A DNA stretch of 64,000 nucleotides from Seriola aureovittata. Its lineage: Eukaryota > Chordata > Actinopteri > Carangiformes > Carangidae. The notes beneath the pieces are model-generated. The model saw nothing but the letters and a program-made list of their open reading frames with translations. It did not search any database and was not told the DNA's origin. The position numbers and the translations under genes were made by a program. Numbering within the stretch: position 1 is the stretch's first letter; the number at the start of each line of letters is the position of its first letter. Below, piece by piece: positions 22,701 through 32,100 of the stretch. The stretch is from contig NC_079384.1 of the NCBI RefSeq assembly GCF_021018895.1, positions 10,587,140-10,651,139 on the forward strand, given 5' to 3'.

Positions 22701-25159
22701 AGGGAGAGAGAGAGAAACAACCTCTCATTTTAAATGGGTGTTGTTCAAACACAGTGGAGTGGCCTCACCCACTGCGAAACCAACAGGCAACACCAGCCTC
22801 AGCAGCTGCAGCTCTTAATCTCCAGCTTGTCTAGCTGGTCTTTCTGTCTGTCTGCATGGGTGGTGGCTAATAGAACGCTGCGTATCAAAGCTGCTTTCTG
22901 GTTGTGTGAGAACAAGTTTTTAGGTGGTGTTGTGGAAGTGGAAATGAAATGTGAAAGGGCCTAAAGGCTGACAAAGGGAGAAAGTTAGCTCTCTGCCGGA
23001 GACTGAGAGAATCTGACTGTTTGAGCTCCACAAACTCTCTCTCTCTCTCTCTGTCTCAGGAATACAAAATGACTTATTACTCACATATTAGCCTTAACTT
23101 TATAGTTTCTAACAGCTGACCCAAAGCCACATCAGCACTAGGAGCTGACAAACAACTCAGCCATCAACACTTGTTAACTCAAAACAACAAAATCAACTTA
23201 TTTTAACACTAGAAAAACTCACGATGCCAATTCTAACTGTAATAAAGTCGCATATGCCGCCATCTTTACAAGCTCTTAAGTGTTGATTATGATGTGACAG
23301 ATACTTGGAGCAGGCAAGTGCTGAATGACGAGTTGTTTATCCTCTCGCAGAGCTGATATAACTCTGGAGTGGCGGTTCAAAACGAACTACAAGTGTCACA
23401 TTGACTGTGAAGGTGGTGACAGGAGTGGAGTTACATAAACACTGTATGAACAGAGACAAGTTCAGTGTCTGCCAGCGCTGTGTCTACATCTTAGAAAAAT
23501 CTAATTCACCCAACACTCCAGCTGTGGTTGCTCATGTTTTCGGCGCACGCTCCGAGGACTCGTATGAATAACCTCACAGGATGATGATGCAGCTCAGATT
23601 TAATCTCATTGGCACAATAATCTGGCCACACAAAGCAGAAGTGAAACCAAACCCAAAGTGCGTCCTACCTGACGTGTCCCACATGTTGAGCTCGATCCTC
23701 TGCTTGTCGATCTCGAAGCTGGCTGTGTAATTCTCAAACACCGTGGGAACATAATTCTGAAACGAGACGTGTGCGTGGCGAAAATTAGATTGGAAGTTTG
23801 TTGTGATTTTCATTACATGAAACAATCAAATTAAGGGACATCTCGATAGTGTGATGGTTGGGGGGGGAGAAAAAAAACTAATTAATTCAAGTAGCTGTGG
23901 TGCAGATGATAGTGCAGTGATGAACATCAGAGGCCTGTGTGCGTAGAAAGTAGATGAGGCCAATTCTAAGCTTTGACCTATTTCCAAATTCAGAAATTTA
24001 GGTCAACAAGCCCTGATTTCATTATCCTCAACAGTTTGGGAGCTCAATTGAAAAAAGAAAACCTCAACAATTACAGAAGACATTTTAGCCCACATCTGTA
24101 CATCTTTTCTTTATTTAGTTTTTTTTGTTTTGTTTTTTCAGTACAATATCTACAAATTAACTGCATTATATATGTATTGATATTGAATTGTTATCAACAT
24201 ACTGGCAAAACTACAACACAGGTTTGATGGAAATTATATGTTCTAATATTTATCCATTTAAAATCTCAGTTGATATTGTCCAAAATGTTCACTGCTCATT
24301 GGATAGTGTTCGTTAGCTCCAAAATATTTAAGGTTTAAATATTACAAACCTTTATTCTTCCTGATGACTTCAAATTGCTTATTGCTTATTTTTTATGATG
24401 AAAATAATTAAGAGGAAATCGTCCAGTCAGTAAGGATAAACTCTTTTGTGTGAACGGTTTAATGCTGATTGTTCTAATTAAGACATTCACAGTATTTAAC
24501 TGCGATATGAAAACACTGGTGATTCACTGTGTTGCTAAGAGGCAGTTGTGCTCACTGTGACTGTTGCTGTGGTCAAACCCGTGATCCTTCCGTATTTACA
24601 GACCGGACTGATGCGTAAAAGCGCAGAGGGCCCGGATTTCTGTGACAAGTTCACAGCTGAATGGACACGAATCTGAAGCCTGAAAGAGTCTACATTTGAT
24701 TTTGGCCCATTTTTACATAATAATTGACAACAAAGATCCAGAAAAAAAAAAGTTATATGATGAAGAAAGATTCAACCTCTGTAACGAAATCCCCTTTGGG
24801 CAACATCTGGTGTAGTAGAGCGTGTCAGCTCGTGATAATAAAGGAGGAAAAATACATCAAAAGAAATGAATGTTAATGAATAAATTGTGAGTTATCAATC
24901 AGTTCCCAACTGATGGTGTGAAAGGGTTTAGAAGTTTTGGTGTAAATGTCAGGGCAGATGGAGACTTTGTCGCGCCGTGTGGTTTCGGGGACTCCACACG
25001 CCTGCGCTGCAGTCATCACTCATGTGTCTCTCTGTATGAAATGTTCTCTCTTACCTCTGGGTACGAGTCTTTGGCAAAAACGTGGAGGAGAGCCGTCTTG
25101 CCACACTGCGTATCACCGACCACCACGATCTTACAGCGAAGTAATCCCTTGCTCTCCAT
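3600..25159 (-). CDS. rnd2: rnd2, Rho-family GTPase RND2 (5' part, exons 1-3; 3' end outside window)
   Basis: Atypical Rho GTPase that, by family knowledge, stays GTP-bound and signals to the actin cytoskeleton and in neuronal migration. Joined exons are 25159-25055, 23756-23669 and 3709-3600 (105+88+110 bp), with phases 0/1/0 and GT-AG borders, giving 101 residues with no stop. The P-loop is G15-D-T-Q-C-G-K21-T22. The effector loop is [11 protein letters not shown] (37-47) and the switch II start is WDTSGSAYYD (61-70). T17, S64 and S66 occupy the positions of Rho Gly12, Ala59 and Gln61, the GTPase-disabling changes that define RND proteins. The short N-terminus (MESKG) and the segments [11 protein letters not shown] and LAYPDSD fit RND2 better than RND1 or RND3, and head-to-head vat1 supports this. 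The missing part (the G4/G5 motifs and the CAAX tail) should lie left of base 1; I found no matching exon in 1-3599. Confidence 0.93.
6457..6535. repeat. Compound (TG)n-(TA)n-(CA)n microsatellite
   Basis: A TG/GC-rich arm is followed by about 24 bp of alternating TA and then a CA-rich arm ending near tgtgcgcac. The two arms are roughly complementary, so the tract is an imperfect inverted repeat of alternating purine-pyrimidine sequence. Confidence 0.9.
7793..7814. repeat. Poly(A) run, 22 bp
   Basis: Pure A tract 40 bp upstream of the family B repeat copy at 7855. It interrupts sequence that may belong to the same element. Confidence 0.95.
7855..8135 (+). repeat. Dispersed teleost repeat, family B (copy 2)
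   Basis: Same ordered blocks as 3015-3290 but with an internal deletion after tagcagct. It continues further, through gtttctgctgcccgcaagtg to attgcaggtt. Upstream sequence from about 7660 (tttacagcttattttagcgc onward) may be an additional part of the element, separated by the A run. Confidence 0.65.
8500..9112 (+). mobile_element. L2-clade LINE fragment (end of reverse transcriptase and 3' tail)
   Basis: Translated pieces match the C-terminal end of fish L2-type reverse transcriptases as I remember them: a GFDYCN-type block at about 8530, then [33 protein letters not shown] and PDGGTE (degenerate form of a PxxWNxLP-like block). The 3' end, gtaaaagcatctgccaaatg followed by agtaaatgtaa, is the conserved L2 tail. 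The copy is 5'-truncated and broken by stops and frameshifts, so it is inactive. It lies antisense to rnd2 within intron 2. Confidence 0.8.
9365..9640. repeat. Imperfect internal direct repeat (two modules)
   Basis: Blocks at about 9385-9425 (ctgctggtggtgatgccatg) and about 9555-9595 (cagccggtggtgacaccctg) align at roughly three bases in four, 170 bp apart. The region is less A/T-rich than its surroundings and may be an unrecognised transposon fragment. Confidence 0.4.
9890..10035 (-). repeat. Dispersed teleost repeat, family C (fragment, reverse)
   Basis: On the minus strand it reads cattttgggaaatacacat, then gagaagattgataccactct and gattagcttagcttagcata. The same wording starts the fuller plus-strand copy at 48935-49315. 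Related pieces are at 21960-22100 and 38555-38615. From memory this is a high-copy percomorph non-autonomous element. Confidence 0.65.
10321..10356. repeat. (CA)18 microsatellite
   Basis: 36 bp of perfect CA dinucleotides. Confidence 0.98.
11238..12101. mobile_element. Non-autonomous DNA transposon with 23-bp terminal inverted repeats, interrupted by a second element
   Basis: The left end 11238-11260 begins aaagggccagtgtgtaag. The reverse complement of the right end 12079-12101 begins aaaggaccagtgtgaagg. The two 23-bp ends agree at 20 positions. Internal wording (ggaatataatattgataact, then agaatgagccctttatatct and ggccaccgtagatctgct) is familiar from percomorph genomes. No transposase frame is seen. 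The outer element is split near its right end by the element at 11595-12078. Without that insert it would be about 377 bp. I could not identify a clear target-site duplication for the outer element. Confidence 0.75.
11595..12078. mobile_element. Harbinger-like MITE (484 bp) with TAA target-site duplication, nested in 11238-12101
   Basis: Flanked by TAA at 11592-11594 and 12079-12081. The left end reads GGGCGTTTTTTACACCT. The right end, reverse-complemented, reads GGGCTTTTTCACACCTGCG. A 3-bp TWA duplication and GGGC-type ends are PIF/Harbinger traits. Removing the insert together with one TAA restores a continuous right arm of the outer element (gatgccac-taa-atccttcacac). There is no transposase; the 79-residue open frame at 11585-11824 is not recognisable. 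It is probably mobilised in trans. Confidence 0.75.
12313..12367. repeat. (GT)n microsatellite with GC interruptions
   Basis: About 55 bp of TG dinucleotides, interrupted by gcgtgtgt units in its left half and pure in its right half. Confidence 0.95.
13784..13990 (+). repeat. Dispersed repeat, family D-related (one end only)
   Basis: Begins aaaggggcactcaaccaaat followed by ttacacatgatgatcagttt. This terminal wording resembles the ends of the fuller element at 55991-56380, whose inverted right end reads gggcgctccaccgattttac. The opposite end was not found, so this is probably a truncated copy. Confidence 0.45.
14935..15180 (+). repeat. Dispersed teleost repeat, family E (copy 1)
   Basis: Contains ttagattagtcggttaatca, then gtttgggttttggactgttc, then aaaacaagacattttatgac, then aaccaaacaactgagaac, ending in tttgcagctcta. 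The ends carry degenerate gattaatcga-type inverted motifs. A 3' part of the same family occurs at about 51605-51735 and weaker traces at about 58260-58380. Confidence 0.6.
20963..20993. repeat. (CA)n microsatellite
   Basis: About 30 bp of CA dinucleotides with one GC interruption. Confidence 0.93.
21960..22100 (-). repeat. Dispersed teleost repeat, family C (fragment, reverse)
   Basis: On the minus strand it reads aaaggaatagttcaacatttt, a short TTA trinucleotide run, then ggttagcttagcttagcaca and aaaactggaaacgatatctg. This matches the 5' half of the 48935-49315 copy. A possible piece of the opposite orientation lies at about 21570-21650. Confidence 0.6.
22652..22695. repeat. (GT)22 microsatellite
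   Basis: About 44 bp of perfect GT dinucleotides, followed by a short GA-rich tract. Confidence 0.97.
23669..23756 (-). CDS. rnd2: rnd2 coding exon 2
   Basis: 88-bp exon with acceptor TTTCAG and donor GTAGGA, entered in phase 0 and left in phase 1. It encodes the effector loop ([18 protein letters not shown]) and the strand leading to WDTSG. A longer open frame continues through both splice sites, but it is not coding outside these borders. Confidence 0.93.
25055..25159 (-). CDS. rnd2: rnd2 coding exon 1
   Basis: Starts at ATG 25159-25157 and encodes 35 residues, [20 protein letters not shown] onward, ending at KDSYPE. It is followed by donor GTAAGAG in phase 0. It contains the whole P-loop. 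The start is chosen because the family consensus CKIVVVGD begins eight residues later and RND2 has a very short N-terminal extension compared with RND1 and RND3. Confidence 0.93.
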
Positions 25160-26284
25160 CGTGCCCCTTGTATCACTCAGTGGTTCTGTGCCTCTGCCTA
25201 CTTGTCATTTAGCTCGGAACAAGTTGAGGGACGAGGCAAAGATCTAAATATCGTAAAAACAAAGCGAAAACTTCAACTTCCACAGTCTGGTGTAGTTTCG
25301 GCTACATGCTCTGCGTAATGCTGCGCTCCTCTGCTCCACCGGTGAAGTGAGGCACACTGGTGATACCTGTCAGAATCGCGTCATTAAAAACGAATTTCCT
25401 GTTTGACGTTTCAAAGTAAAAACTGCAAACAAATAAGGAGACATACAGTTTATTTATTTGCCAATGTAAATGAATAGAACAAAAAAAAAACCTTACTAAG
25501 TCTGGAAAACTTTTACACAGAAAAACAAATCAACAGGTCTATTTATTATTAATATTTACCATTATCAGGCCTATTATTTTTATTATGCTTTTATTTCGAA
25601 GGCAAAACCCTCGTACTTCCTGTCTTCCTCTAGCTGTCTCTGGCTGACTTAATGTAGTCATCTTGCGTTTCAAGCGACAGGCATTACATTATGAACTGTA
25701 ACATCAATATCAATTGTCCCAAACAGTCCATAGTAGCACATGTGAATTGTAAATGTTTGTCCACTGCCCACATTCTGAGTTATAATGATCCCAGTTCACA
25801 CAGCAGAGAAAATCTGACATATCTTTAATGTAGTAAAACCTGTATGAAATTGTACTGTTTTGCTTTATCATTATCCCCATGACCCAAGTCAACAGACCAA
25901 TGTACTACACAGTATAGTGTGTACACACAAACACAGGCTCACGAAAAGATACTCGATTCATTGTCATTTTACTGTGCCCAGACATGTGTATTCTGACTAT
26001 TTCGGTAGCCCATGAATGACTCTGTACGTGTTTATTATTTAACTACATTATTCACTTCATCATAGGCTGTTTGTCATTTGTAATAGGATCAGTGAGCTGG
26101 CATTGCTTAATAGAAACAACCTCTGAGAAGTGCCTCAGCGCCATCTTCTGCTCAAACAAAGTAGGCACATAAGACTGCATTGTAAAGTAAATATGGACCC
26201 CACTCTGTTCTTCATATGATTGTTATTGTTATTTAATAGTATGTTTTGTTCCCTTTCATGCTCTCATGATGGATGACGAATCAA

Positions 26285-26700
26285 CATTTCTGTCTTAAAT
26301 CCTGTACATGAGTAAAAGTAGCCATACCACGAAGGGAAAAATACTTCATTTTAAATAAAAACCCTGCCTTCGAAATCTTACAAAAGTAAAAGTATAGAAG
26401 AAGCTTATAATCAGCAAAATGTGCCGAAACTATCAAAAGTAAACATATAAACCTAATAAACCTAATATGCAGTATGGCTCATTTTCATGTCAGAATAATC
26501 TAACACTTTGTCATTGTATTGTACACCTTAGTAGAACTTTCATTTTGTGGCAAATTTAACTACTAAATATACTTTTGTTGAGTTTCATCTGTTGTAATGC
26601 ATCATATTATAAAAAGTCAAGGCAGCTTTTGTCTGTTGTAAAATATTTGCCCCTGAAATGATGAGGAATAGAAGTGTAGTAAAATACTTGAGTAAATATG
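26285..26700 (-). repeat. Dispersed teleost repeat rich in acttgagtaaa-type words (family F-related)
   Basis: Blocks such as acatgagtaaaagtagccat, cttacaaaagtaaaagtata and aaatacttgagtaaatatgc are degenerate. Their complements (tacttttact, gcagtacttttac) recur in the plus-orientation family F copies at 32175-32790 and 38610-39092. This copy is strongly diverged. Confidence 0.45.
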
Positions 26701-27016
26701 CTTCATTGTAGAATAACTGTTTACATTTTTGGAATCAAATATTGAAAGGGTGAGTGATGGCTTGCTCATCTGATTTTAAAAATATATGAAGACAACTTCT
26801 TACTTTGTTTATTTTTACTTTTGCTGGTGGTTTTTTTTTCCTTTTTATTGGGTGAACTTCCCTTTCAATCAGTTCACAGGTATGAAATATGGTGCAAGAG
26901 TAAAATATGCCAATTGGTTATTAAGGCTAGAACCTAGAACCTTTTCAAACAACAACTTCTTTTCACCAACAAGTGGTCACATTGTGCATTCAAAAACATC
27001 CTGAGTGTGACAGGAA

Positions 27017-27018
<2 letters not shown>

Positions 27019-27067
<49 letters not shown>
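27019..27067. repeat. (GT)24 microsatellite
   Basis: About 49 bp of perfect GT dinucleotides in the rnd2/vat1 intergenic region. Confidence 0.97.
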
Positions 27068-27068
<1 letters not shown>

Positions 27069-27462
27069 CATCTGAGACTACTTACCACATTTCCCCTCAG
27101 ACCAGACTTAGTTACTGTTTGTTTTCCCACCTAACACCATGTTTGTACGGGCTGTGTGTATTTGTGTGTACACAAGAGCTTGTGCACTGTATGTGTGTAT
27201 GAGTTGTGGTTATGTGTTTACCAGTGTACATGTCTGTATAGTAGACACACCCCTGGCAGCTTCCTCTCAGCTTGATTGGAATGAATGAAAGACGTGTAAA
27301 AAAGCAACTTATGTATCTTCCACATGTCTTCATATCAAAAAAGAAATTCCCTTCCCTTTTGAAAATCACCTTGTTCTTTCTCACCATCCGTTCACTTCCT
27401 GTCTGACGCACTCTACCACTGTGACGAGATGAGAAAGCAGCTCCAGTTGCAGGGCACAACAG

Positions 27463-27491
27463 TGTGTGCGCGTGTGTGTGCGTGCATGTGT

Positions 27492-27532
<41 letters not shown>
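27463..27532. repeat. (GT)n microsatellite
   Basis: About 70 bp of GT-rich sequence with GC and AT interruptions at its left and a pure run at its right. It makes an open frame on the other strand that encodes only a His-Thr repeat. Confidence 0.95.
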
Positions 27533-28742
27533 GGCTGATAACTAATTGCCATTGTGAAGGAAATGGCCTTCACTGCAAATGTTTCCCCTGAATATGTCTT
27601 AATATCAGTTGTGCAGCTGTGCCAAGTGTTTCACATCCAGGCTTACAGACTGTTAAAGTCTTAAATACATCATTTGCTATTCAAGTAATAGACTATATCA
27701 CTACTTTTGTTTTTCTTCTCTTAAGGTTAGGTTAGTAAGGTTAGGCTCTTTCAAATAACTTAAAAATGTCTCAAAGCTACATGGGGGTTATGTGGGGGGA
27801 CATTTTAATTGCAGGACAAGTAGTGACCAATAATTAATCCATATCTGCATGCAACAGATACTGTGGTCTTAATATTATTTAACTCGAAAGGCAGGTGGGT
27901 GGGAGCTGCATGAGACCTCAAATGATCCCATTTCGCCTTCCCAGCGCTCCAGTGTCCGGGGTTTGAAGCTCTCCGCAGCCCTCTGGCTCACATCTCTGAG
28001 CTTTTTGCCAACAAAACGGGTTGGTCACTTTGTGAGCTGCGTCAAGTCAGCTGAAAACAGCTAGAAATGCACCGGAAGGTTCCTGGTTTGACATTCAAAA
28101 TAAAACCTTTTTTTTTTTCTTTTATAAAATATCAGTCTGAAGAACTGGATCCCGTCCACAACAACGTCCAAAGCATCAGGAGAACTTTGCTGGGACTAAC
28201 TTTGATAGATAAAATGCTAATGGATTCATTAATAAAATCTTATTTATTTGACATTGTTTCTACATATCTGTCTGTATGTCTGTCACTAGCACAATGCTTT
28301 TTTAAAATTTTTTTGCCTCTTTTCTTTATCTTTGAAATATCAATAGGGTATCACCCTGGAATTAAATGAGAAGTGTCATTTCGATTTTAGGATTTCTTAA
28401 TCGAAGTTACGAACTCAAGATTAGGCTGGGAAATAGTAATGAAGAATCAAGGTGTTTTATTGTGAAAATCAAAACTGGAACTGGTGTTTTTATTGTGCCC
28501 GTCTTGACACTGGGCACTTGTTGAGTGCAGCGCGCATACAGGAAACCACGCAGTTATAATCTCATTTTGCAAAGGATCTGACTGTCTTCAGTGAGGAGCA
28601 TCTTATTTTATGAAACGGATATATTTGCGTTCAACAGGCTTCTTTTATTTTTCCTCTAGTCTTTTTTTCCAGGAACGCCCAGTCAGCCTGAACTATTGAT
28701 CTGGGCTGAAAACCTACAGAGCGCACATCACAAGTGGTTATC

Positions 28743-29126
28743 ATGTCTGGTGAAGAAGCTCCAACTCAGCAACAACAGCCGGAGCAGGAGAAGAAGCCGG
28801 ATGAGCCTCCACCGGCTGCTTCGGATGCTCCGCAGGAGCCCGGGAGCAGCCCTGCAGCAGCCGAGGAGAAGCCCCTCTCCTGCCGCGCTTTGGTCCTCAC
28901 GGGGTACGGGGGCTACGACAAAGTCAGGCTGCAGGTGAAGACGCAGAGCCAGCCGCAGCTGAAGGCAGGAGAGGTCCTGGTGCGCGTCAAGGCGTGCGGG
29001 CTCAACTTCGCCGAGCTGCTGGGCAGACAGGGGCTGTACGACATGCTGCCAGCCCCGCCGGTCACGATGGGAATGGAGGGCTCCGGTGTCATCGAGGCAG
29101 TCGGGGAGGATGTGAAGGACAGGAAA
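28743..29126 (+). CDS. vat1: vat1 coding exon 1
   Basis: 128 codons from ATG 28743, which has A at -3, to donor AAA-GTGAGT. It encodes the low-complexity N-terminus and the GroES-like start of the catalytic domain through GMEGSGVIEAVGEDVKDRK. It is markedly GC-richer than the surrounding DNA. An upstream in-frame GTG at 28734 is not a credible start. The open frame continues past the donor into intron but loses family similarity at once. Confidence 0.95.
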
Positions 29127-32100
29127 GTGAGTAAAGGCCTGCTGAATGCACTCACGCCCACTACATACCACATTACCCATTATCAACATCCACATGCGCT
29201 GCGAAGCTGCTTGCTATGGATGTAGTTTGCAGTGTATTTAAACTGAGCAGCTGAGTTCACTCACAAGTTACTGAGAGTGTGAGGAAATCTGCAGCCTGTT
29301 GATCCTCAGAGGCAAATTAGTTCTCATTCCTGGCCAAAACATGCTCCTAATCTTTTCCAAACACTACACCAGATTATCTCTCGTTAGTCCCCACCCCCTT
29401 TCTTTTGTGAAAGTTGTAGAGAAATCAAGAAAACCTATAAAGTCTTGGCCTTTGATGTGAAAAGCATATTAATATGTTCCCTGACTTCTTGGAAGACCCA
29501 GTTAAATGCTTTGTAGACACAAAAACAATGTCCAAATTATTTGAATGACATGGTTTTTTTTTTATGGACACTCCTTCCTGAGCCATTAACAATCAGTTAA
29601 GACATTTTTGCCCTTTTTATTTTAGGTTTTAAAACATCTGTATGCAATATGATTTATATGCAGACTGAAAAAAGCAGCCACTCTTATACCCTCCATCTGT
29701 CCTATCTATTAATGTACTGTAGTCTCCATAATTGAAAAACTGCGTGGAAAGAGGCTGTCTCACTGGAAAATGTAACATCCTGCCATTATGAAGTGTTTGA
29801 TTTACAATGTGTCCTTGAAGTGTTTCTCCCTGGCACAACAGTACATTTACTTGTGCCGTGATAAGAGCTTTCCAAAGGTCGGGTTTTATGGAGTTTTAAT
29901 TTATTAAGTCTGATGAAAAGGTGCAAAACTTTTAGATAGTATGTTTCTGTGCTTCCTTAAAATACATAAAACCCAATAAATGTCCACATTTGAGAGCCTT
30001 GAGTTTGTTTTTATGCCATTTCTGCTCTTGGGGATGCGAGATGTGAGTACCTGTAATTTAAATCCAGTCATGCACAGATTGGTCTGTGTGAAGCCTACCT
30101 GTGTCCTCTAGTTGTAGCACATTTTCCAGAGACACTGCAGAGCTGATCCTGAGGCCAAAGGATGCACAGGTTATGTGTACGACATTTATATTTACACGAA
30201 CAGATAGAGGATGAAAGCAAAGTGACCCCGTTGCAAACGACCTTCATGATTTTACGTCACAGCTTTTTTTCAAAAACTCTCTAGTTTTGGCAGGTTCAGG
30301 TGTGTTTTCCTGCGCTGGTTAAATCTTTTTACACCATCTCTGTTGATCTTTAACTGGAGGTGCTTACGTAGCTACTGTGTGCGCACACTCATGCATATGG
30401 ATGAGGGAAAACACCCACAGCTGAATGACTAACAGGCACTCTGCAGCTGTGTCACTGGGTTGATAAGAGGCGCATTATTTGCTTTGTATGGAAATCTCAG
30501 CAACAGATGACTCCCGGGCATACATCAAGGAAGAACTCTGATGATGATCCTCTCATATTTTTCTGAATATTGCCATCCTTCCAGAGCAAAGAAACATTTT
30601 GCAGGATCAAAATAAGTGGAAACTGTGACCTGCAGTCCGCCCCAATGTTTTCAAGACACATGAAGCATTCAGTGAACTTTGCACATTTCATTATTGTGCA
30701 TCCTACCCCCTGTTTGTGCCTCTCGAGTCACACTGCTATGCATCTGGGTTTCTGAAAAAATGTATTCCCAGAAGATCACTTTACAACACTTTCTGCTGTT
30801 CTGAAGGTATTTGCACAATCCTCAAAAGACTATTTTATCTGGACGAAAAAATATTCCATCATCTCTTTTATCTGCCTGATAAAAAATGATTTTAAACCGT
30901 TGAACCTTTTTAATCCAAACAAGGATGGAAGCCTGGAATGACATGGTTTTGCTCGGTTTACACAATGTGAACTAGAATTTTTAACATTTCTTATTACTAA
31001 TGTTGGTGTATATTGATGTTACTGTCCAATAATTTATATTTTCATCCCAAATAACACATAAATATTTTGCATCATTACAAAAAATAAGGATATATGTACT
31101 TTCTGGATAGGAAACGGGAGCGCAAGTTGAAAAATGGGATACATTATTTAATTTTTTTATGCTGTAACCAATGAAATATATTTTTATCCAAATTGTTGTA
31201 AGAGTCTTTAATGATTTTGTAGAAAAAATCTTCAGTTCAGTGCTAAGTCTTGGAAAACAACCTTCCTGGTCTTCCAAACATTGCATGGTTGATATTTTTC
31301 AGAAAATCAGATGCTCAGCTCCGTGAATCCAATGTAATGTCAATACAAATGAGGCTCAAACTGCGGCTGTGTGCATGCAGACATGCATCCATCTGTAAGT
31401 ATGACTAAAACCTCTCCCTGACCCTCAGTGTCACTATGGAATTCCCCCCTCCTCCTCCTCTGGCTCTTGCTACACTCCTATCCCACCCTCCTCTCATTCC
31501 TCCCTCCATCCATCTATCCATTTTCGGAGAACAAGAATCCTACAAGGGGAGTGGTGCGTTCTTACACCTTTTTTTTTTTTTTTTTTTGGAAGGAAGCAGC
31601 AAAACATGAGACACCACAAAACACCAGATATAGCACTGCAGGAAGCAGAGTGTTTAAAATGTATGAGTATAAAAATTGATAAGTTTAGGGGGGGGCAAAT
31701 GTGTTTGGGTTAAGGATTGGAGGTGGTTGGTTTAGGTTAGAGTAAGAAACTGGGTGGGGCTGCGGGTGGGACTCGTACTGCAGTCACACACAGCAGCAGA
31801 CAGTACGAGAAGGTCGAAGCCACGGTGTTTTCAGAGATTGACAGGCCAGACCGAGCAGAGAGGCTTCTCCAGACTAGCCCAGAAGGGTGTGGCTGCTTCA
31901 TACGATACTTGGGAAGCAGATAGAGCAGATGTGTTAATGTAGGATCCCATTACAGTTTGCATTTTCAGATTCCAGATCCTGCATTACCTCGTCACAGAGG
32001 ACGGTCTGTGATTATGCCTCACGCTTCTTGATTGATATTTGGAAGATGAGAGCCGCGATTTCTTTGTTAAACTGTTCCAACTGGTCGCTTTGAAAGACAC

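Larger units (their letters stand above)
3710..23668 (-). other. rnd2 intron 2, 19,959 bp
   Basis: Runs between exon 2 donor GTAGGA and exon 3 acceptor CCCGCAG. It holds no supported gene on either strand. It contains microsatellites, an L2-type LINE tail, a nested DNA transposon pair and several non-autonomous repeats, each listed separately. The remaining parts (3710-6450, 6540-7580, 12370-13780, 15190-20960, 22700-23660) show only A/T-rich unique-looking sequence. Some of this could be regulatory, but I cannot show it. Confidence 0.85.
25160..28742. other. Head-to-head rnd2/vat1 intergenic region
   Basis: 3,583 bp separates the two start codons. Both 5' untranslated regions and promoters should lie here; the transcription starts are not determinable by eye. 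Near rnd2 the sequence is relatively rich in CG up to about 25380. Near vat1 the strip 27940-28060 is also GC-richer. An acceptor-like ctttttttccag at 28661-28672 precedes the vat1 start, so a 5' untranslated intron is possible. The middle holds a diverged repeat (26285-26700) and two GT microsatellites. Confidence 0.6.

Noticed and set aside
27112..27573. 153-codon minus-strand frame
   Set aside because: Largely His/Thr repeats translated from the GT microsatellite.
28734..28742. GTG start three codons before the vat1 ATG
   Set aside because: Eukaryotic initiation favours the ATG at 28743, which has A at -3.
28728..29195. 155-codon minus-strand frame
   Set aside because: It is the antisense shadow of vat1 exon 1, kept open by high GC content.
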